A program made the translations under genes and the position numbers. From NCBI RefSeq assembly GCF_011839805.1, contig NZ_VWPY01000013.1, forward strand, positions 1 to 64,000: a stretch of 64,000 nucleotides of DNA. Reading direction: 5' to 3'. The DNA comes from Kineococcus rubinsiae. GTDB lineage: Bacteria > Actinomycetota > Actinomycetes > Actinomycetales > Kineococcaceae. Below are positions 26,489-34,485 of the stretch, piece by piece (position 1 is the stretch's first letter; each line of letters begins with the position of its first letter). Under the pieces are notes generated by a model. That model was not told where the DNA came from. It worked only from the letters and a program-made list of their open reading frames with translations, and searched no databases.

Positions 26489-28567
26489 GTGCGTCGAACG
26501 TCTCGTGTCCACGCCCTCACCGGTGCCGCCGTCCTGGCCTGCACCGTGGGGCTGTCGCTCACCGCCACCGCCGCGTCCGCCGCCCCCGGGCGCGGCGCCC
26601 TGACCACCAGCCGACCCACCTGGGCGCAGTCCTCCGCGCTGCGGCGCGCCGCGTCGGCCGGGGACGTCGTGCACGCGCGGGTCTACCTGCCCTGGCGGGA
26701 CCAGGCGTCGCTGGACGCCCTGACCGCAGCCGTGAGCACGCCCGGCTCCCCGCAGTACGGCGCCTTCCTGACCGCCCAGCAGTTCCGGAGCCGCTTCGCG
26801 CCCACCCAGAAGGACGTCACCGCGGTCCAGCAGTGGCTGCGCGGCGCCGGCCTGACCATCGCCGACACCCCCGACAACGGCCACTACGTCGCCGTCGAGG
26901 GCACGGTGGCCCAGGCCGAGGCGGCCTTCGGCACCACGCTCGGCCTCTACAGCGCCTACGGGCAGACGCTGCGTGCCCCCGAGACCGTCCCGAGCGTGCC
27001 CGCCGCCCTCACCGGCGTCGTGAGCGCCGTGGTGGGCCTGGACGACAGCACGCTGCTCCTGACGGGCAACGCCTCGACCGGGAACGACCCGAAGCAGGTG
27101 CACGGCGCCCCGGGCGTGGGCTTCCGCGCGGGTCAGCCCTGCGCCCCGTACTACGGCGCGTCCAGCGTGACCACACCCGCTCCCGTGTACGGCTCCCCCA
27201 CCACCCCGCTCGCGCCGTGCGGGTACACGCCGGCGCAGGTCCGGGGCCTCTACGGCCTCGCGTCGACCGACACGGGGGCGGGCCAGACCGTCGCCTTCGT
27301 GGGTGCGAACGCGAGCCCGACCATCGTCGCGGACGTCACGACCTACAGCCGGAAGCACGGGCTGCCCGACCCGAAGATCCAGCAGCGCGTCGCCCCGGGC
27401 GTCTACAAGCACCCCGACACCCCGCGGCAGGTCCCCGGCGACTACTACGGCGAGCAGACGCTGGACGCCGAGGCGATCCACTCCACGGCCCCGGACGCGA
27501 CCCTGCTCTACGTGGCGTCCTCCAACGCCAACCAGGACTTCGACGCGGCCGTCAACTCGATCGTCGACAAGCACCTCGCCTCGATCATCTCCATCAGCTA
27601 CGGGTTCGGCGGCGAAGGCGTTCCGCAGGGTTTCATCAACAGCCTCGACAAGACGTTCCAGCAGGCGGTCGCGACGGGCGTCGGCGTCTTCGTCTCCAGC
27701 GGCGACAACGGTGACGAGGCCGCCACCGGGACGCTGCAGCCGGACTTCTACGCCGACGACCCGTACGTGACCGCCGTCGGCGGAACGTCCGCGGCCATCG
27801 TCCCGTCCACCGGCAGCGCCGGTCGCCTCGGCGGAGCCGGTACGTCGGCGCTCACCGCGGCCGCAGACTGGACGCGGGAGTTCGAGGTGGGCTGGCAGAC
27901 CGGCCTGGCCCCGGTCACGGGCGGCACGATCACCCCGACGACCAGTGGCGCACCCACCTACACCCTGACCGGGACGATCGGCGCCCTGCCGGGCACCCTC
28001 AACGGCGGAGCCGGTGGCGGCACCAGCCGCCTCTTCGCGGAACCGGCCTACCAGCAGGCCGCCGGCATCACCGCCTCGGGCCGGTCCGTGCCCGACGTCT
28101 CCGCACTCGCCGACCCGAACACCGGTCTCCTGGTAGGGCAGACGCAGTCGTTCCCCGAAGGCACTCTCTACGACGAGTACCGCATCGGCGGCACGTCGCT
28201 GTCGGCGCCGCTGATGGCCGGCATCGCCGCGGTCGCCAACCAGCGCGCGGGAACCCCCCTCGGGTTCTTGAACCCGCTCATCTACCGCGCTTACGCCCGC
28301 GGTGCCGGGTCCTCGACGACTCCGTCGGCGACCGCCTCGACGACACCGCTGTACGACCCGGACCAAGCCGACCTGGGCTCCACTCCCGCCGTCGTCCGCG
28401 TCAACTACGCCGACGACGTGTCCCCGGCCGGCGGACGCACCTACAGCATCCGCACGCTGGAGGCCGACCCGCTGACGACGCTGGACACGGTGCGGGACTA
28501 CGACGGCAGCACCGGGGTGGGGACGCCCAACGGCAACGCGTTCCTGACGGCGCTGACCGGACGGTAG
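26489..28567 (+). CDS. Secreted S53 (sedolisin/kumamolisin) serine-carboxyl peptidase with pro-domain
   Basis: 692 residues. Signal peptide about 1-33 ending ATAASA before APG. A pro-kumamolisin activation domain follows (about 45-185; YLPWRDQASLDALTAAV, LTAQQFRSRFAPT). Catalytic residues of the family are visible: E322 and D326 in GEQTLDAEA, oxyanion D406 in SSGDNG and nucleophile S570 in GGTSLSAPLMAG. The calcium-site region near the C-terminus is less clear. I chose the GTG at 26489 because GAGG precedes it and it places the signal peptide at the N-terminus. These are acid-active exported endopeptidases. Monocistronic, with a hairpin after the stop. Confidence 0.93.
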   Translation: MRRTSRVHALTGAAVLACTVGLSLTATAASAAPGRGALTTSRPTWAQSSALRRAASAGDVVHARVYLPWRDQASLDALTAAVSTPGSPQYGAFLTAQQFRSRFAPTQKDVTAVQQWLRGAGLTIADTPDNGHYVAVEGTVAQAEAAFGTTLGLYSAYGQTLRAPETVPSVPAALTGVVSAVVGLDDSTLLLTGNASTGNDPKQVHGAPGVGFRAGQPCAPYYGASSVTTPAPVYGSPTTPLAPCGYTPAQVRGLYGLASTDTGAGQTVAFVGANASPTIVADVTTYSRKHGLPDPKIQQRVAPGVYKHPDTPRQVPGDYYGEQTLDAEAIHSTAPDATLLYVASSNANQDFDAAVNSIVDKHLASIISISYGFGGEGVPQGFINSLDKTFQQAVATGVGVFVSSGDNGDEAATGTLQPDFYADDPYVTAVGGTSAAIVPSTGSAGRLGGAGTSALTAAADWTREFEVGWQTGLAPVTGGTITPTTSGAPTYTLTGTIGALPGTLNGGAGGGTSRLFAEPAYQQAAGITASGRSVPDVSALADPNTGLLVGQTQSFPEGTLYDEYRIGGTSLSAPLMAGIAAVANQRAGTPLGFLNPLIYRAYARGAGSSTTPSATASTTPLYDPDQADLGSTPAVVRVNYADDVSPAGGRTYSIRTLEADPLTTLDTVRDYDGSTGVGTPNGNAFLTALTGR

Positions 28568-28634
28568 GCCCGGGAGTTCCGGGGAGGGTTCCGCCGGTGA
28601 GCTCCTGGTCGGAGTTCAACGGCGGAGTTCCGAG

Positions 28635-28666
28635 GAGGGCGGTCGGGGGCGACTCCGGCCGCCCTC
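28635..28666 (+). terminator. Hairpin between the S53 peptidase and the amidoligase gene
   Basis: Arms GAGGGCGG (28635-28642) and CCGCCCTC (28659-28666), 8 bp perfect, about 70 nt after the peptidase stop and 33 nt before the convergent amidoligase stop, so it may act in both directions. Confidence 0.55.
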
Positions 28667-28698
28667 TCCGCGCGTGCGGAACGTGCTGGCGTGCCGCT

Positions 28699-29721
28699 TC
28701 AGCCGCCGACGAGGGCGAGGAGCTCGGCGGCGGACCCCTCCCCCGCGCGTGGGCGCGGGAACGGCCGCTCGTCCCGGCACCGGTCGAGGAGGCGCTGGAC
28801 CAGGAGGACCTGCGCCAGCACCTCGTCCGCGTCGATCGCCCCGGGCAGGAGCCGCACCTCGAGCGTCTGCGGTCCCGGGCGCAGCCCGAGCACGCGGGCG
28901 AGGTTCACGTCGCAGAACTTCGACACCCCCGTGCCGGCGGCCTGCGTGCGCAGCCGCTCCCAGTCCGCGCCCGGTTCCTCGACGAGCTCGACCAGCGCGG
29001 CCGGCAGCGGCGCCAGGCGGCGGCAGTGCGGGTTCGTGGCGAACAGCTCCCACAGCGCCGCGCGCCACGTCCCGAACAGCCGCACCACGTTCGAGAACGC
29101 GACCGCCTGCTGGAACGGGGCCCCGTCGACGTGCAGGTGCACCGCGGCCTCGCGCGGCACGGTGAAGCCCAGGTCGCGCGCCGCGGACAGCAGGGGCTCC
29201 AGCGCCTCCCGGTGACCCGCCGCCAGCGGCGGGGTGACCACCTCGCAGGGCCGCTCCCGCTCCCCCGGCAGCGGCGCCGCGAGGGCGATGGTCGCCCCCG
29301 CGGCGTCCTGGACGCGGCGGACCGCCCCGAGGGTCTCAACCTCGACGCCGAACAGCTCCGCCACCGGCGCGAGCACCGACCCGATCCCCTCCGCCGGGTC
29401 GGTGCGCGCGGCGACGAGGCGCAGCAGACGCGGGTCGTCGCTGAGGATCCGGTACCAGCCCGGGCGCGGCGGTGCCCCCGGGTCGAGGTCCGCGACGATC
29501 GTCGTGTCGTCGACCAGGCTGCAGCGCAACGCCCCCGCGGCGTCGAGGACGTCGAAGCCCGGGGTCAGGTGCAGGAACCGCTCGACGCCCGGGGCCGCGG
29601 ACGGTTCGCTGTCGGTGTGGAAGACCGGGCGGACCCGCCCGCCGCAGCGGCGGGCGAGCTCGTCGGCGAGGTCGCGGCGGCTGGCCCCGCGCGGGGCCAG
29701 CAGCTCGACCTCGAGACCCAC
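28699..29721 (-). CDS. Amidoligase-family (GCS-fold) enzyme
   Basis: 340 residues from the GTG at 29721; a longer version from 29832 would overlap the preceding gene by 82 nt. Motifs of the Amidoligase_2 group are ordered as expected: GLEVELLAPRG at the N-terminus, CEVVTPPLAAG in the middle, AAVHLHVDG and a final TLEVRLLPGAIDADEVLAQV. The family has the glutamate-cysteine-ligase fold and joins an amine to a carboxylate using ATP, modifying peptides or cell-wall material; the substrate here is unknown. It follows the repeat membrane protein gene by 29 nt, so it probably belongs to the sigma factor operon. The start is uncertain because no good ribosome site is visible. Confidence 0.8.
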   Translation of the reverse strand: MGLEVELLAPRGASRRDLADELARRCGGRVRPVFHTDSEPSAAPGVERFLHLTPGFDVLDAAGALRCSLVDDTTIVADLDPGAPPRPGWYRILSDDPRLLRLVAARTDPAEGIGSVLAPVAELFGVEVETLGAVRRVQDAAGATIALAAPLPGERERPCEVVTPPLAAGHREALEPLLSAARDLGFTVPREAAVHLHVDGAPFQQAVAFSNVVRLFGTWRAALWELFATNPHCRRLAPLPAALVELVEEPGADWERLRTQAAGTGVSKFCDVNLARVLGLRPGPQTLEVRLLPGAIDADEVLAQVLLVQRLLDRCRDERPFPRPRAGEGSAAELLALVGG

Positions 29722-29750
29722 CCGCAGGTGCAGGTGGGTCCCGGAGCCGA

Positions 29751-30404
29751 TCAGGGGGCCACCGGCAGGGTCTCCCCCGCCGTGAGCTTCTGCCCGGCCG
29801 TGACCTTCGCCTCGTACGGGTCGCCGCCCCACAGCCGCGCCAGGGCGACCGCGTCGTCGTAGTCGTAGCCGGCCGCGAAGAACGCCTCGACCGCGGTGGC
29901 GTCGTCGCCGGAGGGGGACGTCCCGGGCGCCGGCGGCGCGCTGCCCGGCGCCACGGGGAGCGTCGCCCCCGCGAGCAGCTCCTCACCCGCCCGGGTCTTG
30001 GCGTCCTCGACGGTGGCGCTGCCCCACAGCGCCGCCAGCGCGACGGCGTCGTCGTAGTCGTAGCCCGCCGAGAAGAAGGCCGGCCAGGAGTCCGGCGTGG
30101 TCCACTCGCCGTCCCCACCGAGCGGCGCGCTGGTCGCCGGCACCGTCGGGGTCGGGCGGACGGCACCCTCCCCCGGGGAGCCGACCACCGTCCCGGCCGG
30201 TGCGCGGCCCAGGCCGCTGAGCTGGGGCGCGAACGCCGCCAGCCCCGCCACCACGGCGGCGACCGGCGCGGCCTGCGCCGCCCGTCGCCGCCGCAGCCGC
30301 CGGCGCCCCCCGGCACCGGCCGCCGCCGCCAGGCCGTCGGGGGCCTCGACCCCCGCGGTCGCCCGCTGCATCTCGCCCCTGAGCTGGTCCTCGAACGGGT
30401 TCAC
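29751..30404 (-). CDS. Anti-sigma-like membrane protein with duplicated 43-residue module
   Basis: 217 residues. A cytoplasmic N-terminus of about 40 residues ending in an arginine cluster (RRRLRRRRAAQ) leads into one membrane helix (about 45-63). Outside, a Pro/Thr/Gly linker carries two copies of a module at about 110-153 and 175-217. Each contains AGYDYDDAVALA, then LWG and a Lys/Ala segment ending in LPVAP. I do not recognise the module. The GTG start overlaps the sigma gene stop as GTGA, the standard arrangement of a sigma factor and its membrane anti-sigma factor. No zinc-binding anti-sigma motif is present, so the inhibitory role is inferred from context. Confidence 0.75.
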   Translation of the reverse strand: MNPFEDQLRGEMQRATAGVEAPDGLAAAAGAGGRRRLRRRRAAQAAPVAAVVAGLAAFAPQLSGLGRAPAGTVVGSPGEGAVRPTPTVPATSAPLGGDGEWTTPDSWPAFFSAGYDYDDAVALAALWGSATVEDAKTRAGEELLAGATLPVAPGSAPPAPGTSPSGDDATAVEAFFAAGYDYDDAVALARLWGGDPYEAKVTAGQKLTAGETLPVAP

Positions 30405-30943
30405 CGTTGCTTCGCCTCCTCGGCCTCGTGCGTGCTGAGGACGGACGCCGGTGCCCGGCGGCCGTCAGTGCTCTCTCCACCCAGCGCCCGCCGGAGCCGG
30501 TCCAGCCCCTTGGACGCCTGGCTCTTCACGGTTCCCCGCGACACGTCGAGCTCGTCGGCGATGCGCTCCTCCGACCAGTCCTCGAAGTACCGCAGGACGA
30601 TCACGGCCCGCTGCCGCGGCGGCAGGGCCGCCAGGTGCCCGACGATCGCGGAGCGCTCCGCCCGGGCGTCGGCCCCGTCGTCGGCGGCCCGGTCGTGCCA
30701 GGGCTGCATGGCGACCTCGCGGGGCCGCCGGGACAGCCGACGCCACCGGTCGGCGACGTGGCGGCCCATCGCGGCGCGGGCGTAGGCGTGCGGGTCGTCG
30801 ATGCTCGGCCAGCGCACGTACATGCGCTCCAGCACCTCCTGCACGAGGTCCTCGGCCGCCCCCCGGTCGCCCGTCATGAGCAGCGCGACCCGCAGCAGCC
30901 GCGTCCCCCCGGCCCGCACGAACGCGTCGTAGTCCTCGCGCAC
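30401..30943 (-). CDS. SigE-family (ECF) RNA polymerase sigma factor
   Basis: 180 residues. Region 2 is YDAFVRAGGTRLLRVALLMT through AAEDLVQEVLERMYVRW, region 4 is LPPRQRAVIVLRYFEDWSEE through SRGTVKSQASKGLDRLRRAL. The match is to the SigE-fam_strep type of ECF sigma factors that accept membrane anti-sigma partners. GTG start with GGGGAGG 4 nt upstream. First gene of a three-gene unit with the repeat membrane protein and the amidoligase. It probably directs a small regulon responding to an envelope signal. Confidence 0.92.
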   Translation of the reverse strand: MREDYDAFVRAGGTRLLRVALLMTGDRGAAEDLVQEVLERMYVRWPSIDDPHAYARAAMGRHVADRWRRLSRRPREVAMQPWHDRAADDGADARAERSAIVGHLAALPPRQRAVIVLRYFEDWSEERIADELDVSRGTVKSQASKGLDRLRRALGGESTDGRRAPASVLSTHEAEEAKQR

Positions 30944-31034
30944 GCCGCCTCCCCGTCCCCGCTCGTCCGACTCCTCGCGCCTGCCCTCTCCGCACGGACC
31001 CGCGCGACCGGCCCGTGCACCCCCCTAGACGCCG

Positions 31035-31068
31035 CGAGGGCCGCCCCGGTTGCCCGGTGCGGCCCTCG
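31035..31068 (-). terminator. Terminator of the oxygenase gene
   Basis: Arms CGAGGGCCGC (31035-31044) and GCGGCCCTCG (31059-31068), a perfect 10-bp stem with a 14-nt loop, 30 nt past the oxygenase stop on the minus strand. Confidence 0.75.
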
Positions 31069-31098
31069 TCCTGCCCCGATCCCCCGGGGACGGCCGGA

Positions 31099-32097
31099 TC
31101 AGCTGAAGCTGGCCTGCACGACCCGCTCGCCACCGGGGCGGGCGAAGCGCGAGCGGCGCAGGTCGCGCACGACGAAGCCGCGGCTGATGAAGCGGTCGGT
31201 GCCGTCGAAGCGCGGCGCGAACGACGAGCGGCCGTGCATCGCGCGCAGGTTGTCCAGCAGCAGCACGTCACCGGGCTGCAGGACCACGGCGTGGCGGTGG
31301 GCGACGTAGACCTCGAGCACGCGCTCCAGCAGCGCCTGCGCGCGCTTGGTGATGCCGTGCATGAGGTCCTGGTCGACGAGCAGCGTCGGGTCGTCCGGGT
31401 CCCCGGAGAGGATCGGGAACGGCCCGCGCACCTCGCGGGTGTCGAGGTAGTCGGCGAAGGACTCGTCGACCAGCGTCGTCCACAGCGGCCGGTAGAGCTC
31501 CATGAGGTCGCTCGGGTCGAAGTGCGCCGCGAGGTCGAGCCCGCGGAAGGCGTAGGTCGCGGCCTGGCTGTCGCCGCGCAGGCAGCCGAGGACGACGTAG
31601 TCGGGGCGCAGGGCGGAGAAGCACTGCTCGGTGTGCGCCTCGAGCTCCACCTTCGAGCCCTGCGACTGCTGCGTCGCGGCGAGCTTCGGGTTGGGGACCA
31701 TGTCCTGCAGCAGGTGGCCGTGGCCCTCGGCGGCGTAGCCCACCATGTGGCCCAGCGCGTGGCTGACGATGCCCTGCTGGCGCGCCAGCAGGGTGCGGCC
31801 GCCGATGCCCCCGGTGTTGTCGACCGGCGTGGCGGGCAGCTCGCCCGTGTCCAGCCCGCGCAGCACGAGGACGCCCGAGTCGGAGCCGCGCTCCTCGAAG
31901 GCCCACAGCTTCTCCAGCAGCGTCGCGGGCAGCTGCGGCACGAGCAGGCGCGCCCGGCGGCAGAAGTCCTCGGGCTGCGCGACGGGGTCGACGTCCAGCT
32001 GCTGCCCGAGCGCGGCCAGCGCGCCCCTCTCGTCGCTGCTCAGCTCGTGGAACGTGGGGACCGCAGCGGAGCTGGACAGGAACACGGACGCGGACAT
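31099..32097 (-). CDS. Fe(II)/2-oxoglutarate oxygenase, VioC/AsnO (clavaminate synthase-like) type
   Basis: 332 residues. Metal ligands H155 and E157 in EAHTEQCFS and distal H288 in NLRAMHGRSSF, with R302 fourteen residues after the last His as the 2-oxoglutarate anchor, the same spacing as in VioC. The H-x-E rather than H-x-D motif marks the group that beta-hydroxylates free amino acids such as arginine and asparagine. The ATG at 32097 has GGAGA upstream; the alternative start at 32211 is unlikely. There is no NRPS or antibiotic gene in the window, so it is an orphan. FdhA lies directly upstream on the same strand. Confidence 0.82.
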   Translation of the reverse strand: MSASVFLSSSAAVPTFHELSSDERGALAALGQQLDVDPVAQPEDFCRRARLLVPQLPATLLEKLWAFEERGSDSGVLVLRGLDTGELPATPVDNTGGIGGRTLLARQQGIVSHALGHMVGYAAEGHGHLLQDMVPNPKLAATQQSQGSKVELEAHTEQCFSALRPDYVVLGCLRGDSQAATYAFRGLDLAAHFDPSDLMELYRPLWTTLVDESFADYLDTREVRGPFPILSGDPDDPTLLVDQDLMHGITKRAQALLERVLEVYVAHRHAVVLQPGDVLLLDNLRAMHGRSSFAPRFDGTDRFISRGFVVRDLRRSRFARPGGERVVQASFS

Positions 32098-32184
32098 GGA
32101 CGGGTCTCCGATCGACGATGAACAGGTGCTGTGCAGCGTAGCCCTCCGCACGTGCGCATCCTGCCCACTCGAGGCGGCCAGAGC

Positions 32185-32204
32185 CGTCAGAGTGACGTCT
32201 GACG
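32185..32204. promoter_or_regulatory. Inverted repeat in the oxygenase promoter region
   Basis: CGTCAGA-N6-TCTGACG, perfect 7-bp arms, about 88 nt upstream of the oxygenase start; an overlapping direct repeat GACGTCT occurs twice at 32194-32207. Candidate operator. Confidence 0.4.
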
Positions 32205-32258
32205 TCTGCACCGCCCGACCACGATCCGCGCACCGTCTCGTCGCCCGCTCGCTCCTCG

Positions 32259-32295
32259 GCGGTGATCATGCAGGTAGTACCTGCATGATCACCGC
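32259..32295. repeat. 37-nt perfect inverted repeat between fdhA and the oxygenase gene
   Basis: Arms of 18 bp (32259-32276 and 32278-32295) separated by a single base, with the core CATGCAGGTAGTACCTGCATG. It starts 15 nt after the fdhA stop and is noticeably AT-richer than its surroundings. It could terminate fdhA transcription, bind a dimeric regulator or form a cruciform. No T tract follows. Confidence 0.85.
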
Positions 32296-32310
32296 GGGTG
32301 GAGGGACAGG

Positions 32311-33573
32311 TCAGCCGCGCGGGATCATGCCGTGCGGGTCGATGACGAACTTCTGCGCCGCGCCGGCGTCGAACTTCGCGTACGCGTCCGGGGCCTCGTC
32401 GAGGGTGATGGGCGTCGCCCCGACGGCCTTCGCGATCTGCACCTTGTCGTGCAGGATCGCCATCATCAGGCCGCGGTGGTACTTCATGACCGGGCACTGG
32501 CCGGTCGTGAACGACAGCGACTTCGCCCAGCCGGTGCCGAGGTCCAGGGACAGCGCACCCTTCTTCGCGGCCTCGTCGATCCCGCCCGGGTCACCCGTGA
32601 CGTAGAGCCCGGGGATGCCGAGGGCGCCGCCCGCCGCGGTCACCTCCATGAGGGAGTTCAGGACGGTCGCGGGCGCCTCCGTGCCCGAGCCGGACCCGTG
32701 CCCGCGCGCCTCGAACCCGACGGCGTCGACGCCGCAGTCGACCTCCGGCACGCCGAGGATCTGCTCGATCTGGTCCTGCGGCGAACCCTTGGAGATGTCG
32801 ACGGTCTCGCAGCCGAAGCTGCGGGCCCGCTCCAGCCGGTCGGCGTTCAGGTCGGCGACGATGACGACGGCCGCCCCGAGCAGCTGGGCCCCCACGGCCG
32901 CAGCGAGTCCGACCGGGCCGGCGCCCGCCACGTAGACCGTGGAACCCGGCCCGACGCCCGCGCTGACGCAGCCGTGGAAACCGGTGGGGAAGATGTCCGA
33001 CAGCATCGTCAGGTCGAGGATCTTCTCCATCGCCTGCGCCTTGTCCGGGAACTTCAGGGCGTTGAAGTCGGCGTAGGGCACGAGCACGTACTCCGCCTGC
33101 CCGCCCACCCAGCCGCCCATGTCGACGTAGCCGTACGCCGAGCCCGGCCGGTCCGGGTTCACGTTCAGGCAGATGCCGGTCTTGCGCTCCTTGCAGTTGC
33201 GGCAGCGGCCGCACGCGATGTTGAACGGCACGCTGACGAGGTCCCCGACCTCGAGGAACTCGACGTCGCGGCCCTTCTCGACGACCTCACCCGTGATCTC
33301 GTGGCCGAGGACGAGGTTCGGCGGTGCGGTCGTGCGGCCGCGGACCATGTGCTGGTCGGAACCGCAGATGTTGGTGGCGACGAGCTTGAGGATGACGCCG
33401 TGGTCGACGCGACGGCCGACGTTGGCGGGGTTCACCCCGGGGCCGTCCTTGAGGACGAAGTCCGGGTAGTCGATGGACTGGACCTCGACCTTGCCCGGTT
33501 CGAGGTAGGCGACGGCGCGGTTGCCCGAGGGGCGCGAGCTGGAGACGCTCGGGTCGGCTGCAGTGGTCGTCAC
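32311..33573 (-). CDS. fdhA: Glutathione-independent formaldehyde dehydrogenase
   Basis: 420 residues. Zinc-dependent medium-chain dehydrogenase resembling Pseudomonas putida formaldehyde dehydrogenase, which oxidises formaldehyde with tightly bound NAD+. Evidence: NICGSDQHMVRGR (catalytic-zinc cysteine), GHEITGEVVEKG, four-cysteine structural zinc loop CGRCRNCKERKTGIC, and the Rossmann segment VYVAGAGPVGLAAAVGAQLL. The extended SAYGYVDMGGWVGGQAEYVL insert is typical. GTG start at 33573 with GAAGG about 9 nt upstream; longer in-frame starts lack support. Promoter presumably in the 152-nt gap to the Nei gene. Confidence 0.92.
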   Translation of the reverse strand: MTTTAADPSVSSSRPSGNRAVAYLEPGKVEVQSIDYPDFVLKDGPGVNPANVGRRVDHGVILKLVATNICGSDQHMVRGRTTAPPNLVLGHEITGEVVEKGRDVEFLEVGDLVSVPFNIACGRCRNCKERKTGICLNVNPDRPGSAYGYVDMGGWVGGQAEYVLVPYADFNALKFPDKAQAMEKILDLTMLSDIFPTGFHGCVSAGVGPGSTVYVAGAGPVGLAAAVGAQLLGAAVVIVADLNADRLERARSFGCETVDISKGSPQDQIEQILGVPEVDCGVDAVGFEARGHGSGSGTEAPATVLNSLMEVTAAGGALGIPGLYVTGDPGGIDEAAKKGALSLDLGTGWAKSLSFTTGQCPVMKYHRGLMMAILHDKVQIAKAVGATPITLDEAPDAYAKFDAGAAQKFVIDPHGMIPRG

Positions 33574-33725
33574 GTGGCTGCCCTTCTGCGGAGGCCCCGA
33601 CGTCGGCGTCGGAGCCTGGAGCTGCAGTGCACTCCACGCGAGCCGCCACCGCAAGCCGCCCACGGCGCGGCGGCCGGCCCGTCACCGCTCCCGGCCGGTC
33701 CTGCGGAGGCTGGGGACGCCCCGGC

Positions 33726-34472
33726 TCAGCGCTGCTCGGCGGGGCAGGCGTAGGTGGTGCGCCCCCCCAGCTGCCACGTGCGGACCGGCGCGCCGCAGCG
33801 GCGGCAGGTGTTGCGCTTGTAGACCCACCGCTCGGTGGGGGCGTCGGGGTCGCTCACGACGACGCCGGCCTCCAGGCCGAGGGTGAGGTGGACGACGGCC
33901 AGGTCCCAGATCCGCCCGGCCTCCTCCGCGTCGACTCGGCGGGCCGGGTCCACCCCCGCCAGGAACAGCAGCTCGGCGCGCCAGGCGTTGCCGAGCCCCG
34001 CCCACACCGCCTGGTCGAGCAGCGCGGTGCCGACGGGCGCCCGCTTGGCCGTGAGCCGCCGGACGGCCTCCTCGCGCGCGGCGGGACCGCTGTCGCGCAG
34101 CGGGTCCGGGCCGAGACCCGCCACCAGGGTGTCGCGCGCGTCGGGCGTCATGGCCTCGCAGCGCATGGGCGCCACCAGCGAGAACGCCACCTCCCGCGTC
34201 GCCAGGCGCAGGCGGGTCCCCGCGCGCGGCGGGAGCCCCGGGTCGTCGGTGCGCAGGAAGAAGCCGTCGTGGCCGAGGTGGACGTGCAGGGCGGGCGCGT
34301 CCTCGACGTCGTAGAAGAGGTGCTTGCCCCAGACGTCGACGCCGCGCACGACGTGGCCGTCGAAGGGGGTCGCGTCGAAGCGGCCCTGCGGGCTGGACGC
34401 GGCGACGACGTGCCCCGCGAGCGCGGCCGCGTGCTCGCGGCCGTAGCGGTGCAGCAGGTGTCCCTCGGGCAC
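33726..34472 (-). CDS. Fpg/Nei-family DNA glycosylase (Nei1-like) with incomplete zinc finger
   Basis: 248 residues. The N-terminal MPEGH gives the catalytic Pro2/Glu3, and SSPQGRF plus WGKHLF match mycobacterial Nei1-type glycosylases that remove oxidised pyrimidines and nick at the abasic site. The H2TH region LDQAVWAGLGNAWRAELLF is intact. The C-terminal zinc finger reads CRRCGAP ... YACPAEQR: three cysteines are there, but the fourth, normally CPxCQ, is Glu. GTG start; last gene of the trpS to nei minus-strand run, 13 nt after the SCO4848-type gene. Confidence 0.92.
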   Translation of the reverse strand: MPEGHLLHRYGREHAAALAGHVVAASSPQGRFDATPFDGHVVRGVDVWGKHLFYDVEDAPALHVHLGHDGFFLRTDDPGLPPRAGTRLRLATREVAFSLVAPMRCEAMTPDARDTLVAGLGPDPLRDSGPAAREEAVRRLTAKRAPVGTALLDQAVWAGLGNAWRAELLFLAGVDPARRVDAEEAGRIWDLAVVHLTLGLEAGVVVSDPDAPTERWVYKRNTCRRCGAPVRTWQLGGRTTYACPAEQR

Positions 34473-34485
34473 GGCCGCGCTCCCG

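Noticed and set aside
28699-33573. A secondary-metabolite cluster built around the amidoligase and VioC-like oxygenase
   Set aside because: No carrier protein, adenylation domain, transporter or precursor gene lies between them, and a terminator hairpin (31035-31068) separates the transcripts.
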